DNA from: Rhytidiadelphus loreus
Taxonomy: Eukaryota; Streptophyta; Bryopsida; Hypnales; Hylocomiaceae
Length of the DNA: 64,000 nucleotides
Reading direction: 5' to 3'
Assembly (NCBI GenBank): GCA_947034895.1
Contig: OX344765.1
Coordinates: forward strand, 41,483,001 to 41,547,000
Part shown: positions 23,062-34,800 of the stretch, one piece after another
Layout of the letters: each line of letters starts with the position of its first letter
How positions within the stretch are numbered: the first letter of the stretch is position 1
Made by a program: the position numbers and the translations under genes
Notes under the pieces: model-generated
Seen by the model: only the letters and a program-made list of their open reading frames with translations
Databases searched by the model: none
Told to the model about the DNA's origin: nothing

Positions 23062-23588
23062 CCACAAACAATCCAAAAACAACTCAAAAAACAACCTCAA
23101 AAAATCCAAATCCTCCCCCCTCCCCACACCTCCTCAAACCTCCCCAAATCACCCCCCCAAACAACCCCCAAATCAATCTCAAACAACCCCAAAACACCCC
23201 CCCAAACAACCCTCAAACAACCTCCCAAACAACCCCCAAACAACTCCCAAACAACTCCCAAACAACCCCCAAACAACCCCCCAAACAACCCCCAAACAAT
23301 CCCCAAACAACCCCCCAAACAACCCCCAAACAACCCCCAAACAACCCTCAAACAACTCCCAAACAACCTCAAAACAACCTCAAAATAACCCCCAAAACAA
23401 CCCCAAAACAACCTCAAAACAACCCCAAAACAACCTTAAAACAACCCCCAAAACAACCTCAAAACAACCCTAAAACAACCCTAAAACAACCCCAAAACAA
23501 CCTCAAAACAACCCCAAAACAACCTCAAAACAACCCCCAAAACAACCTCAAAACAACCCTAAAACAACCCCAACACAACCCTAAAACA
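23062..23588 (+). repeat. C-rich minisatellite, unit about 10 bp (ccaaacaacc type)
   Basis: Over 500 bp consists of variants of ccaaacaacc and ctaaaacaac. C-runs reach 6-7 bases in the left half and shorten towards the right, a gradual composition change. G is virtually absent from the + strand. The frames across it (a Pro/Asn/Gln/Thr-rich one on + and a Gly/Val/Leu/Phe-rich one on -) are low-complexity by-products of the repeat. The minus strand has regularly spaced G3-G6 runs. Confidence 0.95.
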
Positions 23589-23810
23589 TTGAACAAAAAC
23601 ATGTTGATTTGGTTGTTGCACTATTCACATGAACAAAAATTTGTTAAACCATTTTGTTAACTTGTGCTCAAATCAACAAAAATTTGTTAACCATTGTGTT
23701 AGCTTGGGCTCAAATCAACAAAAAACTGTAAAAACGGTCAATGCAGTATTCAAATCAACAAGTTTTTGATGATTTTCTGTTGATTTGGACACAATTTTCT
23801 ACTAGTGAAT

Positions 23811-25689
23811 GAAACTCCAATAGTAACTTCTTGATGAAGGATGTAGCCATTTAATGACTAAAATTTTGGATTTTGTTAGCTTTACGATGGAGCAGGACAT
23901 TTTTTCTTATTTACTTTGGGGGAGACTATTGGCTCTTCTGCCCTATAGGATCAAAGCCTTTTTTTTTAAAATAAAAATAAAAACTCAAAACTGCCATTTT
24001 TATTACAAAGAGCCAAAAAAATTTAATTGATTTTTTTGCATATTTAACTTTAGGATCTTGCACTAAACTAATTAATAAGAATGTGTGAACGGAATTTCAA
24101 ATACCTCCACCACATTTATTGCAAGATATTTGCATTTAAGGTAAACAAAATGGTTTTTTTGCAACTTGTATGACTAGGTTATAAGACTTTGAATCTTCAT
24201 AACTTAAATTTTTGACACTATACATGTTAGTTTTATAATTTTTTAAGTTGAAAAATTGAATTGAGAATATAAAAAAAAGATTCAAAAAATCAAACTCTTG
24301 ATTTTCATTCTTTAAAATATTGTTAAGTAAAAGTAGGTATGAGATAGAAGGAAAAACTAGATTGTTAATAGCTGTAACTAAGATGGAATTGAAACAAACT
24401 AATTCCAATAGTGAAATTGTTCTAGAAAACAAACTAAACTATGTAGAACTTATTTATTTGAAAAATTGTAAAAGTTGAGTTAAAAAACAAATCCAATATG
24501 TTGTATTCCCTATGATTGCTTGGAAAATAAGATGCTTTTTAAGTTTAGAATCTAAATGTAATGAGTTAAAGCTCTCCATGTAGACAAAAATATAATCTAT
24601 AAGAAAAAAAATTAGGAAATAATTATTTAAAGTTTTAGTGGCATTATTGTAGAAGTCAAAAATGATATCCTATATTTAGAAATTCTTCAAAATGCATAAT
24701 AATTATTTTCAACTCTTTTTGTTGAAGGTACTATTTTTGTGCAATTTTGAGAGTATTTTCTTATATTTGAGTCAAGGACTTTATTTTAGAGGTTAACTCT
24801 AAAGGAGGAGGGTGTTTTGGGAGAGGAAAAGTCCAAAATTGTCACTTTTTGATGCATTGTCCAAAATCTATTTTATTTATTGAATTTATTTATTGAATTC
24901 TAACCATACAAAATTATATTAAACAATTAAAGCAATGTCTAGAAAAATCTAGGGACTGAAAGATTGTAATGTTTGAAGTGAGAAAGATAACTTTTTTTCA
25001 TTCCCTCAAGCCTTTTTGGAGTAAAATTTTTTCTCTACACAAAAATGTAGATTTTTGTCATCCATAAGTAAATGAAGTTAGGTTCATTCATGAAAATTTT
25101 CAAAAGCAAATATGGAGACTAGTTTACTTGAAATCACCTTGTAAAGCAAGGAGTTTACATAAATTGGCAATACATTAGTCATTTTTTTGATGATTTCTTG
25201 TGTAATGAAGAAATTTGTTTATGTGAAATCCAAAGAGTGAAAAAGCTAGAGACAAACATTTGGAATATGTGGGAAAAATTTCAAGAACTTTGACTTCACA
25301 AATTGCAAAATAATAGAACGTGAAGTTAAAAAGAAAAAGTTTATTCTTGAAACCGCCCTAACATAGCTAACAAAGTTTGACTCTTCCTAGAATGTGATTT
25401 GGACAATCAATGTATGCCGTATTTTATTAGTTACATACATGCCAAATTTCAAAAAGCCAATGAGGGTTTTAACAAAAGATACCCCAAAGATGCCCAAATT
25501 GCCCAACTTGCCCCCAAAGTTCATGGCAATATAAAATTGATCCAGGCACCCAATCAGAAAAAACCATTGACAAGGTAATACATATTCACACCTTATGTCA
25601 AAAATTCCGCAAACATCCAACTAAAATGGACTTCGTAGGAACCTATCCAGATTTTCAATTGTTTGGTGTTCAACAAATAATTGTCAATT
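23811..25689. other. AT-rich intergenic DNA
   Basis: No gene is recognised. Around 24790-24810, gaggttaactctaaagg looks like two TTAA-type termini meeting, but I could not define the elements. Longest frames are under 100 codons and low in complexity. Confidence 0.4.
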
Positions 25690-25877
25690 CCTTTAGACAC
25701 CTCGATCCTTTTTTGAATTTTTGCACATTTTTGCTTATATCTTTTTACAAAAATATTAGTTACCACAATTTCATGAAACTAGTCATTAAGGAAGGTTGTC
25801 TTTTCAACATTCAAATATCCATTGGATGAATGAGAACTTAGTTAGCACGGCCTCCGTTCATCATATAGAATATGGAT
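25690..25877 (+). mobile_element. Short TTAA-type element related to 2220-5387
   Basis: The left half (ctcgatcctttttt, gcacatttttgcttatatct, aatttcatgaaact, aaggaaggt) matches 2232-2327. The right half (attggatgaatg, gttcatc.ta.aatatgga, gtgctcaagg) matches 5271-5387. It ends GTGCTCAAGGG followed by TTAA (25878-25881). The left end is decayed, with no clear TTAA. It lacks the 2.9-kb insertion and so serves as the empty-site control for 2328-5270. Confidence 0.65.
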
Positions 25878-25881
25878 GTGG

Positions 25882-28800
25882 AAGTGCTCAAGGGTTAACT
25901 AAAAAAAGCTTATTGATTATCAGCAACCTTGCCACGTGTCACCACTGTATTCAAAATTAAAAGAAAAAAAAGCTTGTGCATAAATTTACAGACAACCCCA
26001 CCCCCTGAATTCTATGATTGCTGTAATTTTAGCTCAGATCCTAAATTGTGAGTAAAGGAAGGGCAAGCCCAAGTGGGAGGGCAATGGGATGAGATGAGAT
26101 CAGGTGATATTATGGAAGGCTTGGAGAAAGGGAAGGCCCGACTTGACGTGACATAAAGCAACCAATAAGTTCAGTTAGGGCGGCATAAAGCAGTTCTGGT
26201 ATGTCTGGTGGGGCTGACTCGGGGATAGGTATTTGATTTTGGACTGGACAGCGGTACACTTAACTTCACTCTGAATAGGACCACCCAGTTGCATGGATTT
26301 TTATTTTTTATTTTTTTATTTTTTTCCTTTCAGAGGTGAAAATCACATGTCCTATTTACTTCTCAAAAAGAAAATAGATTTTTTTTTGAAAATTTGGATT
26401 TTTGAGAATATTTGAAGAAAAAGTGAAGAAAAAATGGTATCCAATAGAGAATCGTCTCTAAAATCTGAAATTTCACACGATAGGTGTATAGTATAGTGAA
26501 GAACATTGTAGTGGAAACTAAATTTCCTAGTCATTCTGTAAATAGGAATCAAGATTTCACATATATTCAATACCGAGACTAATGTGACTGCATACACACC
26601 TCTATAGAACTGAATCACACCTCTCCTATCACTAAATCTACTAACAGTTCTTTTGTTCCATAAAGAATAAGGTTGTTTGAAGAACGTGAAGTACAAGCAA
26701 GTCAAAGGGAATGTATGGCACCATTGGAAAATGATGGATACCTCCACAATGTGCTTAAACAAGTAATTGTTGCCACACATGATCAACACAATTGATCAAG
26801 CTTATATAGACATGTCATTCTCTATGTATAGATCAAGTGCATTGTGAGAATAGAATTGGGAATCATGTCAATTTGATAGTGTTGCCAACTTGGCCCCTAT
26901 GCTAGGCCAAGATGATAAGAGTAAGGATGGGCTTTTGAGAAATCCTCCATAGTTGGGGTGGTTAAATTAGAAAATTGCTTCCCAACTCTCTAGATTTCAA
27001 TCTATGGATGTGAGCTTCTAAGGTTGGTCATTTTTGTAATGCTTTTTAGAAATCTAATTATTAATGCCTTTGTTAGAATTTTGAGCTCACTTCCAATGCT
27101 AATAATAGAATGTTCAAGTAAACCCAGGGTTTTTGAAGGCCTCATCAATTCAAAGAGTTAAGGGCGAGCCAATGCTTTGATAAGAAAGTAACCCCTTAAT
27201 CCCAACAAGTATATAAATTTTTTCCTTAGAAGAAACAAATACAGTGTCTAATTTCATTTATTTTGGATAATGCATTTATAAATTTGGTAGTCCTTGAAGT
27301 TAGGTAGCACCATAAAATGGTTGATTGGACATTTAAGGATTAAAAAAATATTGTCTCACCTTTGATCGAATTTTCATTCTAAGAAGAAACCTTGTTAGTA
27401 AGGTAGGTCCCAAGGTAGGCATATTTATAAGGGCTCCTCAAAGCATCAAAATAGCGTTTTTAAAATTTATTTGTTGTAGTTTTGTTGAATCTTATTGGCA
27501 ATCAACTTCTAGTAGAATAAAATCTAGATCCATCAAAATTGAGTTTGATGGGGCCTCTTTAACTAATTTTAAAAATTAAAATAGTAAATTTCAGTGTAAA
27601 CATTAACTTTTTGTACTATTTCAGAGTTGCACGATGTACTATGACTTGTGTCATAACTTTTGATGTAATGAGCTCATGAAGTCAAAATTTATAGTGAAGG
27701 GTGAATGTTTCTCTTTTGATCATGCATTCATTTAGGTTTTTGAAATATCATTTACTATATCAAATGCAACTTTTAATTATTATGGAATTTACAGTTTATG
27801 AATAGCCAAAATTAAAAATCTAGAGATCATCTTGTGAGAGTATATTTTGGGCCTACATCTATGGTTTAAAGGCATAAAAAAATAGAAAAAATTCAAAGAA
27901 GGAAAAAGGGGATTCTGTTGTGTATACATTAATTTTTGGACATTCACAAGCATTAGGCCATGATTTCTTTAGCAAAATCTCATTGCCATCAAACAATCAT
28001 GATTGGTTTATTTTCTTAAATTAATTTTTGATTGATTTTACTATTTTCTAACAATTTAATAGACAAACATCTATTTTCTTCAACAATTTTTGTGCACTAT
28101 TTTTCGTAAAAAGAATTGTATAGTTCAAATTTGGAAAATATTGTATCTGTAGTTGATCTTATCTTTCATGCTTGGATTCCAATTGGAGGGCTATAACAAA
28201 AATCCTTGAAGTCTCCAATTCACAACCTATACAAGTATCTCATGCTTCACTTATAAGATTGAGCAAGCATTTTGTTGTGTAAATAACAATAATATTTGAA
28301 GCATGGTACATCTTGACTCATTCTAATAAACTTTCAATTTATTTGATATTGATAGTCTCTATCCTTTCAAGGTTACTGAACAAATTATTCTCTCTACAAG
28401 TCTACATTGATTTTTTCTAAAAATGCATGTGACACTAATAACTAATTTATCAAAGTCACATAAATTAAATAAAAATTTAGTGACACTCATTTTGTAGGTG
28501 ACATTAATCCCTAATATTCACACATATATTTTGAGCCCCCCAAATGCCAAAAATGGTTATTTTTGTGTCAAGAATTTTTGACAAAATAAATTATGAACAA
28601 TGATAGTTGTAACCATTTGGTAAGATCTTAATTTCTCCTTTTTTTCTTAGAATACATACAAAAAGTTTCAAACTCAAATTCTTTACAAATTTGTAAGACC
28701 TACAATACATGCTCAAAGTAGAAAGTATTTTTTTTCATTACATGCATGTAAGGGTATCTCAATTTCAAAATTTAAGGAGAATTAAAAGAAGTTGAATTCA

Positions 28801-29690
28801 ATTTGAGTATGATGTCAATGCTAGGGTTAGGTTGTTAGAAACTAGCATATCAAAAATCAAAACTTGAATCCACTTTGTGAAAAATTTACACACCTTGTAT
28901 CACTATGATTCCATTGAAAAGAATAAAACATCCAAAAACATCAATAAATTAATCAAAATTTCAAGAATGTCTTTTTGGCCACAATCTAAATAGTGGATTA
29001 TTGGATTGTAACAACAAAATGAGAGGAAATGAAAACTTGAAAAAAATGCTTAACAATGCAATTTTTATGGCTAAAAAATGATTTTTCTTGCAATTGCCTT
29101 AAAAAGAAATTCACAAGTATTAAAAGAGATACCAAGTGGCAGTTCTTCACAAGTCCATCAATAATTACAAAAATTAATTTTTGAGGCCAAATTACACAAA
29201 AAAATATATAGAAAATGTATCTAAATTTGCACAAGCATGGTTGTGACACCATACAATTAATATAATAGATGGTATATAGTGTTTTGTATATAACTTTATA
29301 AATGACACTACTTGTAAATATCTTTATAGATGATGTCATTCTAATCCACTTCTTAGTTATCAATAATATTTATAATAGCTATAAAAAACATTATCCTAAA
29401 CTGATTACAATATTAGACAACTATATTCACATTTGCAATACTTGTTGGGCATTAACTCTGAGTTCTAGCTAAATATGTAAATGACTAAGGCCTCAAAATT
29501 GATGTAAGAGTTCAAACGACTTCTATATTTCATCCGTCTATAAATATCTTATACCAATCCCAAGTTCCCAACCATTTACCCCCTAATCCAAGTCACTTTA
29601 CAAGTGATAATTATGTATAACCTAAGTTTATAGTCTTAGGTAAAAGTAGCCACTTTTCCAAAAATTTGGTGTGAGTGTTCCATGATAACA
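25882..29690. other. AT-rich intergenic DNA with one GC-richer patch
   Basis: No gene is recognised. The patch 26035-26285 is markedly GC-richer and purine-rich on the + strand and could be a gene or element remnant, but no frame is convincing. A 145-codon minus-strand frame at 26352-26789 has no recognisable domain and AT-driven composition. A possible small TTAA-type unit spans about 27190-27335 (aaccccttaatccc to catttaaggattaa). Confidence 0.35.
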
Positions 29691-29695
29691 TTTAA

Positions 29696-30179
29696 CCTTT
29701 AAACAACACCAAGCTGAAAAGTGGTTGATGAATGACTTGACTATCCATGGTAGAAACAAAAAATGCACCTACTGGTCCAATAATTGAAGCATTTTGGTCA
29801 CTACCTTGATCATGGGGGTTACGTCCTTTAACCCTCAAACAACACAAAGGACATTTTCTAGCCAATGAATGACAAAAAAATTCTCGATGTAGGACAAAAG
29901 TGCAACTATTCATCGTCCAAATTTTGTGTGAAAAGGGAACATCTACTACAGTAATTTGTTTTCCAATGAAAGTTTTTTCATTTTTTTAAGCCAACAATTC
30001 ACACGGTATCCAAACAGATGATTTCTACAGTGACCGGCTCGTCCTTTAAGGGTTAACCTTTAACAACACCAAGGCCCAAAAATGTTTGACGGATGACTTG
30101 ACTATTCAATGTAGAAACCAAAAAATGCACCAATTGATCCAATAACATTTTGATGGTCATGGGGCACGTCCTTTAGGGG
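29696..30179 (+). mobile_element. Array of three short TTAA-bounded units
   Basis: Units begin CCTTTAAACAACACC, CCCTCAAACAACAC and CCTTTAACAACACC. They end GTCCTTTAA, GTCCTTTAAGGG and GTCCTTTAGGGG. TTAA or a near match lies at each junction (29692-29695, about 29827, 30053-30056, 30180-30183). The outer two share long blocks (gatgacttgactat, gtagaaac, aaaaaatgcacc, tccaataa). The middle one is longer and more diverged. The array ends where GC content rises towards the dioxygenase gene. Confidence 0.65.
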
Positions 30180-31122
30180 TTAAGGGTTTATGTCAGTGAC
30201 ACTAATAGAACACACGATTGGTTTAGTGCATTTTTTTTTGTGCCGTGAGTGGGAAGTGAGGCGAAAGAGCGAAGGAACCTCCATGAGCAGCACGGCAAGA
30301 GCATCCCCGATTGGTGACGAGCGCCGCGGCTGCGATCCGAACCGAAACGTGGCGCACTAACACTAGCGAACCCCACCCCGAAGTCAAACCCGATCATAGC
30401 CAGCATCTAGAAACAAGCCCACCCGTGCAGTCCCCCAACTACGAAACCACCAGATGGGGTCGGGTCGCTAGCTTCCAGCACACGGGAATCATCACTTCCA
30501 GAGCGTAAACTGGATTCGAAGGCACTGCTAGACAGGATTGAAGCCTAGAGCCCAACGAAACATAACTTAATAAACCGCCGCGCCGTGGCAGCAATGGCGG
30601 CGTTCACAACTCAGGGGCGCGTAGATTGATGAGGTACAACCAAACGGGACCCAGCCCCGGGACTGCTCACTGCTTTTCTATCCGCATGCAACAATGATGT
30701 ATTTGCGACCCCACTAGCTCACTCCTACCCTCCCCACACAAAACAGTTTAAGGCTCGAGAAGTTCAAACGCATATATCCCATATAACTCGATCGTCCGCT
30801 CGGGAGCACCACTTGTCTCTGCCTTGTCCATTTATCGTCGCCTTGGATCGTGCCTGCAGGGCGCTACAACGCACTTTAGCCTCACTGCCAATTTGCTTAC
30901 TTGTTACAAGTTGACACGAGATTCCTGGGCTCTCGTACGTATCAGTTTGCGGCACCGGGGAAGAGACCAGCCTTTCCTTTCTTGGGGTTGCGGGGCCATG
31001 TCTAGCTAGCTAGTGCTTACTTGACTTTATTTGCTTTCCCCTGCGCACGTTCCGTCGTCGCACTAACCAGTTGCACTCGGTGTGAAAGCGAAGGTGGCGT
31101 GGGATGGATCGATCGCTCTTCC

Positions 31123-31130
31123 CCACGTGG
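31123..31130. promoter_or_regulatory. G-box palindrome CCACGTGG
   Basis: A perfect CCACGTGG, the core recognised by plant bZIP and bHLH (including PIF) factors, lies 0.72 kb upstream of the start codon and about 200 bp before the TATA-like sequence at 31325. Function is inferred from position and family knowledge only. Confidence 0.45.
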
Positions 31131-31680
31131 AGGTTCTTGTGAATCTAGATTCGCGAGGACGCTGGGATAGTATTATGTCTGTTTCGGGGGTTTGACAATC
31201 GAAGGTCGTTGCGGCTAGTTTGATTGTGGGGCGTTTGTTGATCGAGTAGGTTAAGTGCGTGTGAAATCAGTATCCTGGAGTTGCTCACGGAATGCGAGAG
31301 ATTGAGGACATCGCCTGGCGGATGTTATAAATTTCGAGATTTGGAAGGGGCATTCTGTTTTGAGTACATCTGGGTTGTTTCTTGCGTTCTAGATCGTTGC
31401 ATCACATCTCTCCTTTCAAGTGGTCATAGCCATTCGTGTCCATTTTTCCCAAAATAGAGTGTCGGTTCGAGATCGGACTTACTGCAACTTTTTTGTCCAG
31501 TCGTTTTCCTGGTCCAAAGTCACGGAGTGTGACTTCCTGAACCTTTCTCTGTGCACTTCTAGCGTTTCCGGGAGCTTGTAGCGTCTCTCCCGCCGTTGCC
31601 GTGACTTTCTGCAACTTTTTAGTTGCTGATCGTTTGGAGGGTCGAAACTTGGTAAACTAGCCGTATTTGAAAACATCAAC

Positions 31681-31725
31681 ATGTAGTCGCACCCCTTCAT
31701 GTTTTCCTACCCAAGCAAGGAATAG
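31681..31725 (+). promoter_or_regulatory. Two minimal upstream ORFs in the probable leader
   Basis: ATG directly followed by TAG (31681-31686) is a start-stop element. A second ATG at 31699 opens an eight-codon frame ending at TAG 31723-31725. If transcription starts near 31350, both lie in the 5' leader, 125-170 bases before the main ATG, and could reduce its translation. Leader extent is unproven. Confidence 0.4.
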
Positions 31726-31849
31726 CATTAAAAAGCTGGTCGGGGAAGACATTTGCAGTTGGAGTTTGCTTTTGGACACTGCAACTACTCAAGTGATCAC
31801 TTCTCTCTCTGTCTTGACTAGTTGTGAAATCGGTCACTCTTCATACTAG

Positions 31850-34800
31850 ATGCCGATTAAGCCACCGATGAAACCCGCTGCTCACAAATTGCATGAAACC
31901 CCGAAGCGTTCCCCTGGTTTTCTCCACCGTGGACAGAGCGACAGTTACTCATGCGAGCTGCGTCCCGAAGCAGTGAAGTCCAATCTGCTCCGTGGCGCGA
32001 GCGCGGACCTCTCCGAGTTCATCTGGCCCCAGGACCAATGGCCTTCGGTCCTCCATAACGATTTCCAGTTGGCACAGGAGCTTCCGACGGTGGACCTCTC
32101 GGCTCTGCCAACAGGAGACGCCGCAGCCAGAGCCAAGATGGCGGAAGTTCTGGTGAAGGTCTTCTCGGAATGGGGGTTCGTGCAAGTGATCGGTCATGGT
32201 GTGTCCACGGAGGTCATTGAGAAAATGCAGGCGCAAGCAAGGAAGTTCTTCGACTTGCCGCTGGAGCAGAAGGAGAAGGGTGTCGCCAAAAGCTCCAGCA
32301 AGCACGAAGGCTTCGGCTATGGCGTCGAGAGCGGCTTCTTCTACGCCGGCAAGCCCTGGATTGACCGGTTTCAGTGCAGGTGGAGCCCCGTGTGTGAGAT
32401 TCGGGAGCCTGTGGAGAAGGTGTTCACCCCTTCCGAAGCTGAAGAGTTCAGGTACTCCATGTTCCCTGCTCTTCGATCAGGTCTCCCTGCGACTTAATTT
32501 TTGCTTCGTCTTGTTCACATTGTTTCGTATGTGCATGGTAAACAATCGACACACCTTTCTATCACTGAAGCCTCAGTTGAAAATGCTTTTTGAGTCATTA
32601 AAGGATTATTGGACTGTCAAAGAATACTTTGTTGATTTTTGCTCAATAATAGTTTCTGTTGATTATCGCTGAATGTTTATTGGATTGGGGGTGATTTGTG
32701 GTTGGTGTGTGATGTTTGTTTTTGGAAAATATTTTGATGTTCTGTTTGTGAATTATTTTGCAGTAATAGCATCGAAGAGTACAATGGCCGTTTGGACCGC
32801 CTGGCAATCCAGATTCTGGAGCTTTGTGCACAAGGACTGGGGCTGGCACAGGACACGTTCACGAAGCCTTTCAATGGCACGGCTGGGGACTGTATTGCTC
32901 GCATGAACTACTACCCCCCATGCCCGCTCTCCTCCCTCACTCTGGGCCTTGGAGCACACACCGATCCCAACCTGCTCACCATTTTGAGTCAATGCAAAGT
33001 GGGCGGATTGCAAGTGTGCAAGAATGGGACATGGATTTCTGTAAAACCCAAGCCGGACACGCTCATCGTCAACATCGGTGATACTTTTGAGGTATGTAAC
33101 CGACGCACTTACTGCAACTCGTAATACTGTCGCTTTGCAACTGAATTAAGGTAGGTGATAATTGTAACCAATACATAGCTCGATTTTTCACTTCTTTTCC
33201 GTGGTGGTATAACATTCAAGTCGTCAAGGAATTAAACTAGCTTAATCGTGGTAGTTCGATAAGGAGTGTAACCGCCTTCACTGACTGCAACATTGCAAGT
33301 AGTCCCGTCTCTTTAATTTGCAATTGGGCTCAGTCTGATCATTATGATCAAGACGTGGCTCGATTCTTCACTTCATTATTGCGGTGGAATACTATTCGCT
33401 AAGAAACTTGTTCCATAGGGAGTGAAGCCTCCGACACTGTGTGACTGCAACTTCGAAAGTAGTGCTGTCTCTTTGCAACTGGATTTTGATAATTGTGATC
33501 GCGGACGTGGTTCGAATTTTCACTTTTATTATTACAATGGTATGATATCCGTCAAAGGACATTGTTTCGGTTGAGAGTGTTTTTTTCCTGTCAGTCAACG
33601 TGAGAGTGTACGTAGCCACAAAGTGAGTGTAGCCTGTCCGGAATGTTGTTTGCCAGTGTTCTGGATTTTTCAAAGGACACCGTGCAACAGCGAGGTTGGT
33701 ACCCACTTTGCCAGCAGGATCTTCCATCATCAGATCCATGGTATTCTGAAAAATTAGCTCCTCTTCACAAGGACAGTATTTGGGAGGTGGGAGTGTAGGA
33801 CTTGGGAGTCTCTGACTTCTGAGGTCATTTAGTAGAATCGATTGAATGGTTTTGTATTGGAACTAATTAATCAATGAACATGTGACCCTTCTGTGCTTGT
33901 ATTTAGCGGAGTAGCATGTTGTTTCAGAAACACGCAATGACATGATTGTCCTACCTGCCACCCTTATCAATTTGCATTACTTTTCTAACTTTGGTCTGTA
34001 AACTATAACCGATTACGGTACATTGGACAGAGTTGGTACGTCTTCTTATTATACAAGTTTTAGTGGATGCAACTTAAAGTAATATTCAGAATGGATAAAT
34101 TTATGCCAATAAAAAATTCTAGCAGTCTAAATTTAGATTTCTTCAAATACATTTTACCACCTGGCAGGGTTTTTTTCACCACGAATCAGGTTAATCTGTC
34201 AACTGTAGCTAGGTACCCAGTCCTGCCTTAACTTAGTTGAGACGCCGTTAGAGGTGGAGGATATTTGAATGTCAGCCTTGCTTTTTGCGAAAGGGAGTGA
34301 CACTAATTGGACGAACGTTCATGGCCCCGTTAGAAAGGTAATTTTTTTTTGGTTGACACTGTAAGCTTACATGGGAAGGAACAATACTGGCCGTGTATTG
34401 GATCCTCTGGGACCCCACTTTTCCCTCTAGGGTCCGTCCGGTAGTCTGCCGCTTTCTTCCACAGTGTCATGTGTCGTGGATCCTGTACTGGTCTAGGGTC
34501 CCAAACGAAAATTAAATACTTTTACTACAAAAATAGCACCACCCCAGAAGCCTCCATTCGTTGGAACAGAACCTGCTCTATTAGTATGGAACCCAAAATC
34601 TTCATCCATTTGGTGTTAGCAACATCTTTGACCTGCTACTCGTAGCGTAATCAATTTTCCAAACCTGTGGTCGGGGTGGCTTGGGGTGAGAATCAAGGAG
34701 AATGTTTTGTCTGGGGTTCAAGAATTCTTGTATTTGAGAATGAAGGAATCGTTTGGATTAGTCTCCAGAGCCCTGAGGATTCGACAAGCGTCAGTTAGAA

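Larger units (their letters stand above)
20393..23807. mobile_element. CACTA (En/Spm-type) non-autonomous element, 3.4 kb
   Basis: The left end reads CACTAGTAGAAAATT and the right end AATTTTCTACTAGTG. The 3-bp direct repeat AAT flanks it at 20390-20392 and 23808-23810. A CACTA terminus with a 3-bp target duplication defines this superfamily. Both subterminal regions carry many short direct and inverted copies of tgttgatttggac (for example 20455-20560 and 23590-23795), as expected for transposase-binding subterminal repeats. No transposase frame is present. The interior holds a tRNA-like segment, a long hairpin, relatives of the TTAA family (about 22060-22500) and a C-rich minisatellite, each listed separately. 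Confidence 0.9.
30184..31849 (+). promoter_or_regulatory. GC-richer upstream region and probable 5' UTR of the dioxygenase gene
   Basis: G+C rises sharply at about 30185 and stays high to the start codon. This marks a gene-associated island rather than repeat DNA. A TATA-like ttataaatt lies at about 31325, and ccatataactc lies near 30779. Either would leave a long leader. A perfect G-box (31123-31130) and two tiny upstream frames are listed separately. Frames in this region are short and match nothing known. The transcription start cannot be fixed from sequence alone. Confidence 0.5.

Noticed and set aside
23097..23417. 106-codon minus frame, rich in Gly, Leu and Phe
   Set aside because: This is the opposite strand of the same minisatellite, open only because of the repeat.
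22991..23473. 160-codon + frame, rich in Pro, Gln, Asn and Thr
   Set aside because: It is a by-product of the C-rich minisatellite. The unit has no stop codons in this frame, and there is no domain or gene signal.
23062..23588. CRISPR-like array
   Set aside because: Units are only about 10 bp and contiguous without spacers, in a plant-type genome. It is a minisatellite.
26352..26789. 145-codon minus frame
   Set aside because: It has AT-driven composition, rich in Phe, Ile and Ser, with no domain and no splice context. It is probably chance.
31949..32305. Antisense frame of 118 codons over exon 1 of the dioxygenase gene
   Set aside because: It mirrors the GC-rich sense exon. The sense frame has clear homology and correct splicing.
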